Below, in pieces: positions 43,886 through 52,451 of a stretch of DNA of 64,000 nucleotides (positions are counted from its first letter, which is position 1; each line of letters begins with the position of its first letter). The notes below the pieces were generated by a model. The model was given only the letters and a program-made list of their open reading frames with translations. It ran no database searches and was not told the DNA's origin. The DNA is from a bacterium 1XD8-76 (GTDB taxonomy: Bacteria; Bacillota; Clostridia; Lachnospirales; Lachnospiraceae). Position numbers and translations under genes: made by a program. The stretch covers positions 1-64,000 of the forward strand of contig RAZE01000013.1 in the NCBI GenBank assembly GCA_003611955.1, read 5' to 3'.

Positions 43886-46159
43886 ATGTCAGAAGGATAT
43901 GACCTCTTAGAAATAATGAATTATTTAGATCCTTCAAAACTGAATTACCAGGACTGGTGTGTAGTGGGGATGGCGTTAAAGGAGGAAGGCTTCGCACTGG
44001 CAGACTGGGACGAATGGAGCCGGCGGGACCATGCTCGCTACCACTCGGGGGAGTGCCTGCGGAAATGGAATAGTTTTAACGGCACCAACAATCCTGTGAC
44101 GGGCGGAACGATTGTGCAGATGGCAAAAGAACAGGGATGGATCCCGGAGCGTGATCCCGGGCATGAACTGGACTGGAACGACGTTATAAACAGGGACGAA
44201 AAAGTAATCATAGATTCCGGCTGGCTGGAGGGAAAAGAAATACCGGAGCCGGTTGACTGGGATCCCCGGAAAGAGCTGATCCGATATCTGGAAGTGCTGT
44301 TTGATTCTACAGAGAATGTGGGATATGTCACCCGTTCCTTTGAAAAGGATGAAAAGCATATGCCGACCAAAGGTGTCTGGGACAGAACAGCGGGACAGCT
44401 CATACAGGAGCTAAACAGATGCAGCGATATGCTGGATGTCATCGGTGACTACAATAAAAAAGCAGGAGCGTGGATACGCTTCAACCCATTGGATGGAAAA
44501 GGGATAAAAAATGAAAATGTTACAGATTTTCGGTATGCGTTAGTGGAATCGGATTCTGTAGAGATTGAGAAACAGAATGCTGTCATCAGGGAACTGGAAC
44601 TGCCAGTAGCATGCTTAGTCCATAGTGGAGGCAAGAGCTTACACGCCGTTGTGCGCGTAGATGCAGCAGACTATCAGGAATACAGAAAAAGAGTAGACTA
44701 TTTGTACAATATCTGTAATAAAAACGGTTTTAAGATCGATGTCCAGAATAAAAATCCGTCCAGACTGTCCCGGATGCCAGGGATCATGAGAAACGGCCAT
44801 AAGCAGTTTCTCGTGGATACCAATATAGGAAAGGCGTCATGGAGTGAGTGGTATGAATGGATAGAGAGCGTCAATGATGACCTTCCGGAACCGGAATCAC
44901 TGCATGATGTGTGGGAAAACCTTCCAGAGCTTTCGCCGCCATTAATAGAGAACGTGCTGCGGCAGGGACATAAGATGTTGATTGCAGGGCCGTCAAAGGC
45001 AGGAAAATCTTTTGCGCTGATAGAATTATGCTGTGCTATCGCAGAGGGGCGTTCCTGGCTCGGCTGGCAGTGCTCTGAGGGCAAGATCATGTATGTCAAT
45101 CTGGAACTTGACAGAGCAAGCTGCCTGCATCGGTTTAAAGATGTGTATGCTGCCCTCGGCTGGCGGCCGAATCATCTCGGCAATATCGATATTTGGAATC
45201 TGAGAGGGAAATCCATCCCGATGGACAAGCTGGCACCAAAGCTGATCCGGCGGGCGGCAAAGAAAAATTATATCGCTATCATTATAGATCCGATCTATAA
45301 GATCATCACAGGTGATGAGAACAGCGCGGACCAGATGGCGAATTTCTGTAACCAATTTGACAAGGTATGCACGGAGTTGAACTGTGCCGTAATCTACTGC
45401 CACCATCACTCAAAAGGGAGCCAGGGAGGAAAGCGGTCTATGGACAGGGCTTCTGGATCCGGGGTTTTTGCCAGGGATCCGGACGCGCTGCTCGATCTGA
45501 TTGAACTGGAGCTGACAGATGACATTTTAAAGCAGGAAGAAAACAAAGCTGCTTGTGATACCTATATTGATTATTTAAACAAGTACTTTGATGACTGGGA
45601 AGATGATGTGTCCCAAGATGCAATGTGTAGCCGGACACAGATGGAAGCATTCTGCAAAAAGAAGCTGGCAGCCAGGCAGTACAGTGAATTGGAGGCTCTG
45701 ATAGATGCTACAGAGAAAAAAGTGCACAAGTATACTGCGTGGCGCATTGAGGGAACGTTGCGCGAATTTCCGAAATTCCCGCCGGTCAATCTCTGGTTTG
45801 ATTATCCGGTGCACCGTGCAGATCCGTCGGGCGCATTGGGGGATATCCAGCCGGAGGCGGAAAAGCCATATTGGCAGAGGGGAAAAGATGCTCGTAAAAA
45901 GCAGGGGGAAACGCAGCGGAAAGATAAGCAGGCAAAATTTAATATGGCGATCGAAAGTTTTCGGTTCGGTCATGATGATATGTATCCGACAGTAAAAGAG
46001 TTGTACGAACAAATGAAAAGCGATGCGGAGGCAGTGGGTGAGAAATATCCGGCGGAGAAAACTATCTGGAATTCTTTGAAAAGGATCGGGTATACGACGG
46101 ATAAAGATACAAAAAGAATAGTCCCGCTACCAGAAAAAACGGGAAACGGGAATGAGTAG
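43886..46159 (+). CDS. Primase-helicase, PriCT and RepA-like ATPase
   Basis: A 757-residue multidomain protein. A PriCT-like helical domain (YQDWCVVGMALKEEG, WNSFNGTNNPVTGGTI) is followed by a primase-like segment with CLVHSGGKSLHAVVRVDA and RLSRMPGIMRNG. Then comes a RepA/DnaB-type ATPase with LIAGPSKAGKSFALIE, VNLELDR and the YCHHHSKGSQGGKRSMDRASGSG block. It probably starts replication of the element; the repeat-rich gap just after it is the likely origin. Confidence 0.85.
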   Translation: MSEGYDLLEIMNYLDPSKLNYQDWCVVGMALKEEGFALADWDEWSRRDHARYHSGECLRKWNSFNGTNNPVTGGTIVQMAKEQGWIPERDPGHELDWNDVINRDEKVIIDSGWLEGKEIPEPVDWDPRKELIRYLEVLFDSTENVGYVTRSFEKDEKHMPTKGVWDRTAGQLIQELNRCSDMLDVIGDYNKKAGAWIRFNPLDGKGIKNENVTDFRYALVESDSVEIEKQNAVIRELELPVACLVHSGGKSLHAVVRVDAADYQEYRKRVDYLYNICNKNGFKIDVQNKNPSRLSRMPGIMRNGHKQFLVDTNIGKASWSEWYEWIESVNDDLPEPESLHDVWENLPELSPPLIENVLRQGHKMLIAGPSKAGKSFALIELCCAIAEGRSWLGWQCSEGKIMYVNLELDRASCLHRFKDVYAALGWRPNHLGNIDIWNLRGKSIPMDKLAPKLIRRAAKKNYIAIIIDPIYKIITGDENSADQMANFCNQFDKVCTELNCAVIYCHHHSKGSQGGKRSMDRASGSGVFARDPDALLDLIELELTDDILKQEENKAACDTYIDYLNKYFDDWEDDVSQDAMCSRTQMEAFCKKKLAARQYSELEALIDATEKKVHKYTAWRIEGTLREFPKFPPVNLWFDYPVHRADPSGALGDIQPEAEKPYWQRGKDARKKQGETQRKDKQAKFNMAIESFRFGHDDMYPTVKELYEQMKSDAEAVGEKYPAEKTIWNSLKRIGYTTDKDTKRIVPLPEKTGNGNE

Positions 46160-46345
46160 AAATGCTTCCCGCAACCAGTAAATTACTGGTGCCGGGAATT
46201 GGGAAATGCATTCCCGCCACCATGGTCGCGGGAGTCGGGAACATTCCCTCCCGGCACCTATATATACTACGTATATATCCCTTTCGGGAACGGGAATGTG
46301 CGGGCACCCCCCTAACGTGTGGGGCGATATAAGCACGCCCCACAC
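46139..46345. other. Candidate phage replication origin
   Basis: At least eight copies of CGGGAA or its complement are scattered between the end of the primase gene and rusA. They are joined by a TATATAC-TACG-TATATA palindrome (46259-46278) and a 10-bp GTGTGGGGCG/CGCCCCACAC hairpin (46317-46345). Repeats, an AT-rich palindrome and a position beside the primase are what a phage origin shows. Confidence 0.5.
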
Positions 46346-46395
46346 ACGGGAGGGAGCCCACCCAGCACAACCGCGCAGGAAAGGAATTAGAGAAA

Positions 46396-46794
46396 ATGGG
46401 AAATATGATTGAATTTTTTATGGCTATGGATCCTCCGACCTGCACGCATCAGGAAAAGCAGGTAGCAATCGTAAAGGGAAAGCCGGTATTTTATGATCCA
46501 CCGGAGGTAAAGAACGCTAAAAGCAAATTGACAGGGCATCTGATACGTCACAAGCCTAAAAAACCCTATAATGCGGGATGTCGCCTGATAACAAAATGGT
46601 GCTTCCCTACGAAGAGTCACAATGACGGGGAATACCGGATCACAAAGCCTGATACAGATAATCTGCAAAAAATGTTAAAGGATTGCATGACAATGTGCGG
46701 TTTCTGGAAGGATGATGCGTTGGTAGCATCGGAGATTGTTGAAAAGTTCTGGTCGGAAGTACCGGGCATTTATATCAGGATTGAAGAATTATGA
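46396..46794 (+). CDS. rusA: RusA-like Holliday junction resolvase
   Basis: A 132-residue endonuclease. KPDTDNLQKMLKDCMTMCGFWKDDALVASE carries the RusA Asp cluster that binds Mg at four-way junctions. It resolves phage recombination or replication intermediates. Overlaps the next gene by four bases. Confidence 0.88.
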   Translation: MGNMIEFFMAMDPPTCTHQEKQVAIVKGKPVFYDPPEVKNAKSKLTGHLIRHKPKKPYNAGCRLITKWCFPTKSHNDGEYRITKPDTDNLQKMLKDCMTMCGFWKDDALVASEIVEKFWSEVPGIYIRIEEL

Positions 46795-47012
46795 GAAAAG
46801 AGCATGCTTATAAAGTTTTTGTGGATATATGGAGACTGATATGTAAATACCGTTTTCAGAAACTGGATGATACTGAATGGGGCAGTTTTGTTTCCGATGG
46901 CGAGCGACTGTTACAGAGATACAAAGGAACGGATGTTGAATATTTGTACCGGCAGCTTCTCTTGGCAGTATCAGCAGTATATGAGCAGTTTGAAAAAAAT
47001 AAAATGGATTGA
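46791..47012 (+). CDS. Small phage protein, 73 residues
   Basis: An all-helical protein (HAYKVFVDIWRLICKYRF, then LYRQLLLAVSAVYEQFEK). The 4-base overlap with rusA implies coupled translation. No family recognised. Confidence 0.5.
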   Translation: MRKEHAYKVFVDIWRLICKYRFQKLDDTEWGSFVSDGERLLQRYKGTDVEYLYRQLLLAVSAVYEQFEKNKMD

Positions 47013-47026
47013 GGAAGAAAGCATAG

Positions 47027-47143
47027 ATGGGAAATTTTCAGGATACAGATAATGCTGTGCAAAAAATGGAATACGATGCGTTGAACGGGGAAATAAAGCG
47101 GACGATGAGAAGGTCTGCGAGGGACATGGTGCAGATAGGATAG
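47027..47143 (+). pseudogene. Phage gene truncated at the AT-rich island
   Basis: Thirty-eight codons ending NGEIKRTMRRSARDMVQIG and then TAG. The helix looks like the start of phage proteins of the 'siphovirus helical regulator' type, in which such a segment normally continues into YLLK and well over 100 further residues. The stop coincides with the change from moderate to very low GC. I read this as the 5' remnant of a gene cut by insertion. Confidence 0.5.
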
Positions 47144-47149
47144 CCAAAA

Positions 47150-47165
47150 AGTTCAAAAGTCAACT
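47150..47165. other. Possible recombination core at the island's left end
   Basis: AGTTCAAAAGTCAACT is an imperfect inverted repeat 7 bases inside the composition break. A related TTTGACTTTT occurs in inverted orientation after the integrase at about 54352-54361. It is only a candidate for a tyrosine-recombinase core. Confidence 0.25.
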
Positions 47166-47190
47166 AAAAAAAGCCCTCTTTCGGGGGCTT
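47165..47190 (-). terminator. Terminator of the leftward 131-codon gene
   Basis: On the minus strand AAGCCC...GGGCTT is followed by TTTTTTTAG, five bases after the stop codon. Confidence 0.8.
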
Positions 47191-47195
47191 CTTCC

Positions 47196-47591
47196 TTAGT
47201 ATATGGTCATATCTTCATCTTCATTCTTTCTGTTGTATATTCTTATATGGAAATAGTTTATATTTTTCTCCTCTATGTTTTTATTATATTCTTTAAAAAT
47301 AGGGGGTGTTTCGTATCTTCTATCGTATTCTAAATAATCATATAATTTGTTTTTTAAATAATATACTGATGTATTACTTTTTATCAATATAGAAACTGAA
47401 TAATATTCATATCCTTTTTTATCTCCTTTATACATATATCCTATTATTAAGTCATTCGTTATGTAATCAGTGTCTATACCTATGGTTTGTATAAAGCCAT
47501 TTTGCATTAACCACTTGTGCCAGTCTATTAGAGATGTTCCTGTTTCTGGTAATCTATCAATAAGTTTTTGAAATCTTTTTGTTCTTGCCAT
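47196..47591 (-). CDS. Hypothetical protein of the AT-rich island
   Basis: A 131-residue protein. A basic N-terminus (MARTKRFQKLIDRL) is followed by GTSLIDWHKWLMQNG and alternating beta strands rich in Tyr. No family recognised. It is the only gene in the island read leftward. Confidence 0.5.
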   Translation of the reverse strand: MARTKRFQKLIDRLPETGTSLIDWHKWLMQNGFIQTIGIDTDYITNDLIIGYMYKGDKKGYEYYSVSILIKSNTSVYYLKNKLYDYLEYDRRYETPPIFKEYNKNIEEKNINYFHIRIYNRKNEDEDMTIY

Positions 47592-47928
47592 TTTGGGCGG
47601 CTCTCCCTTCTCTATAAATTATTTATAAAGTATACCATATTTAGCGCATATGTGCTAGCCCTCATTTAAAGGCGGTAAACTCGGCGGCTGTCAAGTGCTA
47701 GGGTGGAGATTTTTTTGAATGTATTTCTCAAAAAAATACTACCCGATCTTGACTGCCTTACAACCTAAAAGATAATAGGAACAGAGGAAAAACCACAAAG
47801 GGGCTTTTCCTCTTAGGTGCTATGTTTTTCTTTCCAGTCTGTCAAGAAAGTATATTTTTTGTGGTAAATGATGATTTTTTAAAAAAAATGAAAAAATGCG
47901 TGATTTTTTTTGAATTTCAAAAACCCTC
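47592..47928. other. Intergenic stretch between leftward gene and origin
   Basis: No gene is seen. The sequence becomes more A/T-rich toward the iterons and includes GCGCATATGTGC near 47643, a short palindrome, and a CTCAAAAAAATACTACCC stretch. It probably holds the leftward promoter. Confidence 0.4.
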
Positions 47929-48137
47929 TGGGGAAAGTGGGGAAACTGGGGAAAATGGGGAAAAAATATAATGATAAACCTTTAAAAATGGCTTAAATAC
48001 GGCATTTCTCTTACGCGCACACACCGACAAGGGCTTGTGTCGGTGTGTGTGGGGTAAACTGGGGAAAGTGGGGAAAGTGGGGAAAAAAACACGCCTAAAA
48101 GTGGGGAAAATGGGCTTTTAAAGTGGGGAAAGTGTTT
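47929..48137. repeat. Iteron origin: TGGGGAAA repeats flanking a hairpin
   Basis: Ten copies of TGGGGAAA (one as GGGGTAAA): four at 47929-47964 with exact 9-base spacing, four at 48050-48086 spaced 9-10, and two at 48102-48128. An eleventh lies in the rep promoter at 48407. Between blocks one and two a perfect 12-bp hairpin CACACACCGACA/TGTCGGTGTGTG (48018-48049) has an 8-base loop AGGGCTTG. Repeats flanking a hairpin upstream of an HUH Rep fit a double-strand origin, with the nick probably in or near the loop. Confidence 0.75.
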
Positions 48138-48549
48138 CACTTACCCCTCTTTCCACAGTTTAGCCCTCAATTCACATACGAACAAGCGGCAAAAAACGAA
48201 GTTTTTTGAAGGCTAACCCGCCCGCTTGTGAGGTCGTAAGATTTTCGGTAGAAAATCGAGCGTAAAAAATACAAAAAGTTTTACCCCTTCAGGGGTAAAA
48301 TGTTCACGCCCTTATAAAAACAAGTATAAAATATTAAATTCACTTAGGTTTTTCCCCTGTTTACTTTTACTTACCCCTGTTTATTTTTCTGATCTGTTGA
48401 CAAAAGTGGGGAAAGATTATAAAATTATATTATAAAAAATAAATAAAAATCTAACAAGTATAGATTAAATGGAAAAATTAAAGGGCTGAAAAGTCTTTTA
48501 TTTTCTGTTTAATCTATTTTTTTGTTTTATAAGAAAGGATGAAAAAAAG
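48138..48549 (+). promoter_or_regulatory. Rep operon leader and promoter with operator iteron
   Basis: No gene. TTGACA (48397-48402), 17 bases, TAAAAT (48420-48425) is a likely promoter; an iteron copy (GTGGGGAAAG) fills its spacer, so Rep could repress itself. Upstream are a GATTTTC/GAAAATC hairpin near 48241-48259 and a doubled CCCCTGTTTA motif (48353, 48375). A similar GATCTGTTGAC promoter occurs at 51717. Confidence 0.55.
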
Positions 48550-48837
48550 ATGAGAGAAATTGCAAAAGATGAGTTTTGGGGAAAACTACCAAAACGCATA
48601 AATGAAAAGTCAATTAATAATGTATCTATGACTTTTTATAAAAATATCAATAATGAATATTTTATGATTTATAGAACCTATAATATGCGTCATAATTATA
48701 TGATTTCATTGGAATATTTTGAAATATCTTATTATGAATACTTAGAAGAAAATGACGGTTATGATTATAGCTCAAATAAATATGATTCAAGCAATAGTGA
48801 TTATAAAAAACGCTTTAACTATGGATATGATGATTAA
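48550..48837 (+). CDS. Small acidic protein of the Rep operon
   Basis: A 95-residue protein, MREIAKDEFWGKLPKRINEK followed by Tyr/Asn-rich beta-type segments and a Ser/Asp/Tyr tail. The start follows AGAAAGGATG. No family recognised. It is first in the operon leading to Rep. Confidence 0.5.
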   Translation: MREIAKDEFWGKLPKRINEKSINNVSMTFYKNINNEYFMIYRTYNMRHNYMISLEYFEISYYEYLEENDGYDYSSNKYDSSNSDYKKRFNYGYDD

Positions 48838-48854
48838 AAAAGGAAGGTGAAAAA

Positions 48855-49130
48855 ATGAATAATAAAAAATACTTTAACTGTAAAGATGAAAACGGTTATA
48901 TGAAAAAAGATCGAGAATGGATAGATAAGTTTAAGGCTCTTTATAATAATTATACGGCTGATGAACTTATAGCCTATGAAAAGGAAATATATTCAATGGG
49001 TAATGATATAAGGGGCTTAGAGCATAAGGTGCATTTTATAAGTATTATTCTATATAATAATTACGCTCTTTTTACTGCTATTGAAGAACTTATAAAAGAA
49101 AAAACAGAAAAAAAGGGCGGTGATGTCTAA
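48855..49130 (+). CDS. Small helical protein coupled to Rep
   Basis: A 91-residue helical protein (DREWIDKFKALYNNYTADEL, HKVHFISIILYNNYALFTAI). Its stop codon TAA shares its last A with the ATC that opens the Rep frame, and the Rep SD (AAAGGGCGGTGAT) lies in its last codons. Coupled translation of the two is therefore expected. No family recognised. Confidence 0.55.
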   Translation: MNNKKYFNCKDENGYMKKDREWIDKFKALYNNYTADELIAYEKEIYSMGNDIRGLEHKVHFISIILYNNYALFTAIEELIKEKTEKKGGDV

Positions 49131-50830
49131 TCAATGAAAAAGAAAAAACAGTTATAAAGGCGAAAATCTTTGAAATAGTGCAATATGAAAAGAATCCCAA
49201 AACTGGAGAAGATTTACATTTTAATGAAGAAGTTATAAAAGATGGATTAGACCACAAAACTATTAAGCGTTTCGCTTATATCAAACATAATAAAGATCCT
49301 TATACCTTAGAAGAAGAAAAACAAGGGAAAGGAAAAGCGGGTGAGTTAAAAAATGACCACTGGCACGTTGTCCTTGAGTGCCCTGGCAAGGTTGATATAA
49401 AATATATTGCTAAGTGGTTTAATGTTCCTGAACAATATATAGAACTACCTAAAGGGCGTGGGGCTTTTCTTGATAAGGTGGCTTATTTAACACACGAAAG
49501 CGAAAAGGAACAAGCAAAAGGTAAAGCCCTCTATGATGATGATGAAGTTATAGCAAATTTTGACTGGCGAAAAGAACTCATTGAAAGAGAAGAAAATAAA
49601 CTAAAATATGGCGGGGATTTATGTCCAAAAGATCGTATGCGTTATGATGTAAGATATTTGGGTAAAACTTTGAAAGAATGTCAAGACGAAGATAAAAAAA
49701 TGTATATGGATAATGAAAAAGATCTTACATATTTAAGACTGCGTTATATAAATGAGTTAAAACCTCCAAAAGAAAGAATTAACATTTATATATCTGGTGA
49801 AGGTGGAAACGGTAAAGGCTTAATGAGTAAAGCAATAGCAAGAAGCCTATTCCCTGATATAGCAAATGAAGAAGATATATATTTTTGTGTAGGTGCTGAA
49901 GGTGCTGAATTTATCGGTTATGACGGACAACCTATTATTATTTGGTCTGATAAAAGGTCTTGGGAACTTTTAAAAGTTTTAAAAGGTAGGGGAAACGCTT
50001 TTGAAGTTTTAGATCCTCATCCTGATAGAAAAAACCAAAATGTTAAATATGCTTCAACTAATTTATGTAATAAAATAAATATAATAAATAGCGTTCAAGG
50101 TTGCTCTGATTTTTTAGATCGCCTTGCGGGGGAATATACAGATAAGCAAGGAAATAAACAAGAAGCGGAAGATAAAACACAGAGTTATAGAAGATTCCCT
50201 CTAACAATTACAATAAATGATAATTCATATGATTTAAAAGTAAATAAAGGTTATAAAGACAATACAAAAGATTTTTTAAATTATTATGAGTATTTGAATA
50301 TTGATTGTAATTTACAACAAATAAGGGTTATGTGTGGCGATAATGAAGCATTGGCAAAAGAACTTGAAAAGCAAGCAATAGAACCTATTTTAAAAGAATA
50401 TAATGAAATTGTAAACAGAGAAAAACCACAATATACTGAAGCTGAATTAAGAGAAATGTTTAAAAATGTAGGCAAGGTAAGAACACAAGAACCTGTAAAA
50501 GAAAGTATAAAAAATAAATCTGAACTAGGTCATATTTATACTACTAATTGTGAGTATTATTATACATACCCTTGCGCTGATATTGAAAAGCCTGATTTTG
50601 ATTATAAAAAATGTGTTGTTCCTTCATATTTGAATGAGTATGAATGTAAACAAAATTTAAAAGAATTTGAAAAAATACATAGAGAACTTGAAGCACAAAA
50701 AACAAAAGAAGAAAAAGAAAAAGAAGCACAAAAACAACAAGAAGCACAAGAACAAAAAGACGCTGATTTATTAGAAATGGCACAAGATGATTTTTACAAT
50801 GAACCTGATAATAATGATTTTTTTAATTAA
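49130..50830 (+). CDS. HUH endonuclease/SF3 helicase Rep (CRESS-like plasmid type)
   Basis: A replication initiator of up to 566 residues. The N-terminal rolling-circle endonuclease has the metal-binding H-x-H in NDHWHVVLE (about residue 77) and the nicking tyrosine in FLDKVAYLTHE (about residue 120). A superfamily 3 helicase follows, with Walker A ISGEGGNGKGLMSKAI near residue 222. The C-terminus is a charged Gln/Glu/Lys tail. This order, HUH then SF3, is that of the pCRESS plasmids related to CRESS DNA viruses. An internal GTG at 49178 lacks an SD and would delete the first beta strand. The frame extends back to ATC at 49130, nine bases after GGGCGG, so I use that as the start. Confidence 0.8.
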   Translation: MNEKEKTVIKAKIFEIVQYEKNPKTGEDLHFNEEVIKDGLDHKTIKRFAYIKHNKDPYTLEEEKQGKGKAGELKNDHWHVVLECPGKVDIKYIAKWFNVPEQYIELPKGRGAFLDKVAYLTHESEKEQAKGKALYDDDEVIANFDWRKELIEREENKLKYGGDLCPKDRMRYDVRYLGKTLKECQDEDKKMYMDNEKDLTYLRLRYINELKPPKERINIYISGEGGNGKGLMSKAIARSLFPDIANEEDIYFCVGAEGAEFIGYDGQPIIIWSDKRSWELLKVLKGRGNAFEVLDPHPDRKNQNVKYASTNLCNKINIINSVQGCSDFLDRLAGEYTDKQGNKQEAEDKTQSYRRFPLTITINDNSYDLKVNKGYKDNTKDFLNYYEYLNIDCNLQQIRVMCGDNEALAKELEKQAIEPILKEYNEIVNREKPQYTEAELREMFKNVGKVRTQEPVKESIKNKSELGHIYTTNCEYYYTYPCADIEKPDFDYKKCVVPSYLNEYECKQNLKEFEKIHRELEAQKTKEEKEKEAQKQQEAQEQKDADLLEMAQDDFYNEPDNNDFFN

Positions 50831-50843
50831 GGGGTGAAAACAA

Positions 50844-51011
50844 ATGAGAGAAATAGAAGAACAAGATTTTAAAAGTAGATACTTACTATTTTATGATAAT
50901 TATAAAAAGGGCAATTATATTTTAAGTGTTTATATTGATAAAGATTTAAACAAGTTTATAAATGTCTTAGACTTAGACTTGATGGAAAATGCATATTATA
51001 TTGAAAAATAA
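50844..51011 (+). CDS. Small protein, 55 residues
   Basis: The ATG at 50844 follows AAGGGGTG. The product MREIEEQDFKSRYLLFYDNY continues with beta-type Tyr/Ile-rich segments. Its MREI start resembles the 95-residue protein at the head of the operon, so the two may be distant relatives. No family recognised. Confidence 0.5.
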   Translation: MREIEEQDFKSRYLLFYDNYKKGNYILSVYIDKDLNKFINVLDLDLMENAYYIEK

Positions 51012-51036
51012 AAATACAAAAGAAAGGAAGAATAAA

Positions 51037-51384
51037 ATGAAAGAAAAAATGATAATTGATAGAATGGAAGATTTAAAAGAAATGATTAAAATTGAAAAGA
51101 GAAGAATAAAGGATCTTGAATATGATTTTGAATTTGGTTTTTCTTATGAACTTGAAGCAATTACTATGAATTTAATGGTGGCATATAGAATATTGGCGTA
51201 TCTTCAAGGCGAATATATAGAAGTTTTAGAACCATATAGACCTAAAAAAGAAATACCTTTAAAAACAAATCTTGATGATTTATTAAATGAGTTTGATTTA
51301 GAAGAACCATTAGAAGATCCTGAATTTATTAAGGAAAATATTGAAAATAAAAAGGAAGGAGAACAAAAGAAATGGATACAATAA
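51037..51384 (+). CDS. Small charged helical protein
   Basis: A 115-residue protein. An N-terminal helix (DRMEDLKEMIKIEKRRIKDLE) is followed by a second helix with MNLMVAYRILAYLQGEY and an acidic tail with DDLLNEFDLEEPLEDPEF. The ATG at 51037 follows AAAGGAAG. No family recognised; it overlaps the next gene by 13 bases. Confidence 0.5.
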   Translation: MKEKMIIDRMEDLKEMIKIEKRRIKDLEYDFEFGFSYELEAITMNLMVAYRILAYLQGEYIEVLEPYRPKKEIPLKTNLDDLLNEFDLEEPLEDPEFIKENIENKKEGEQKKWIQ

Positions 51385-51509
51385 TAAAATTTTATATAAA
51401 AAAATATCTTTATAAAAAATTAGATGAAATACAAAAACAAAATAATGAAGATACTTCTGTAAATGATATTTTATATGACTGGGTTAATTCTTCATCTGTT
51501 GAATTTTAA
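51372..51509 (+). CDS. Small protein, 45 residues
   Basis: The ATG at 51372 lies inside the preceding gene, after AAGGAGAAC. The product begins MDTIIKFYIKKYLYKKLDEI and ends DWVNSSSVEF. It ends the Rep operon. No family recognised. Confidence 0.45.
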   Translation: MDTIIKFYIKKYLYKKLDEIQKQNNEDTSVNDILYDWVNSSSVEF

Positions 51510-52451
51510 AAAATATGATGATATAATTATCTAAGAGAACGGGAAACTCTTAAACAATCCTAAAAATTGCTTAACAAAAAAATCCTACACTCTTAACAAA
51601 ACACATCGGGTAAGTGTATAAAAAGCCTGTAGACTTAACTTATGATTATTTGATGGAATAAATCTAATAACTTTATTAAATAGCCTTTACTGCTAAATGC
51701 GGTAAGGGCTTTTTTGATCTGTTGACTTCTGATATGTAAAAATTATAAAATCAAATTATAAGTTATTTATATATATCTTTATACAGATATTAAAAGTTTT
51801 GATGAACTAGCGTTCCTTAAGTATTCGCCTTTTGTATATTAGGTAATAAAAAATATATATTCTTTTTGGGAAGTTTAGAATTAAAAACAAACTTGTAAGT
51901 TTAGGAATTGGTATTTATTACATACTATTAAGAAGTAAAAAAGAGTATAAAAGTTTAGGTGATATGGCAATGTAAAAGTTGCTAATATTTTTAAAACTTA
52001 GTTATGTAACAACAAGAAGAAGTTGTTATTTTTTTGGTAGAAAATCACTCCTGTAATAAGGGGTCTTGGTTTACAAAATGCTTTGTCATTTTGGTTTAAA
52101 ATCTCCTTTTATTACAAAAAGAAATCTTATGATTTTTTATAATATTTAAGACAGTGAAGAAAACACTTTATCTAAAAAATTACAAAAAGGAAAAAAACCT
52201 TTTAAAAAAATACATCTAACTTTTTAGAATTTTAGCGTATTACGCTTTAAGAGAAAAAAGCAAAAAATACGCTTGATCGGGTTGTGGTATCTGATAGCAA
52301 GATGAAACCGCCGATCCTCTTTTGCTCTGGCTATTGTAAAAGCCTTTGCTAATTCTAATGCTTATATTGCTATATGTAACTAATAACCACGTAATTAATT
52401 ATAAGATATAACATAAATAATCGTGTATTTGATGGCGAAAACGCCTTTTTT
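51510..52451. other. Long intergenic control region
   Basis: About 940 bases without a credible gene. The terminator of the Rep operon lies at 51682-51715. A promoter-like TTGACT (51722-51727) and TAAAAT (51746-51751) repeat the GATCTGTTGAC context of the rep promoter. A terminator TAACAAC/GTTGTTA plus T7 lies at 52007-52035. So a roughly 250-base non-coding transcript between them is possible. An inverted repeat TGTAATAA/TTATTACA (52052-52116) and a small palindrome AGCGTATTACGCT near 52233 follow. Confidence 0.5.
51682..51715 (+). terminator. Terminator of the Rep operon
   Basis: AGCCTTTAC pairs with GTAAGGGCT around TGCTAAATGCG and is followed by TTTTT. Confidence 0.75.

Larger units (their letters stand above)
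31335..47143. mobile_element. Temperate-phage-like element, left arm
   Basis: From the split M23 gene rightward the genes follow a standard temperate phage order: recombinase, accessory genes, CI and Cro divergently arranged, small early genes, recombination ATPases, helicase, primase, origin-like repeats and RusA. Structural and lysis genes are not seen because the region stops abruptly in a truncated gene where an AT-rich island begins. The right end lies outside the window or is lost. Confidence 0.7.

Noticed and set aside
47929..48137. Minisatellite or assembly artefact from GGGGAAA repeats
   Set aside because: The repeats are in ordered blocks around a hairpin upstream of a Rep gene, which fits an origin better.
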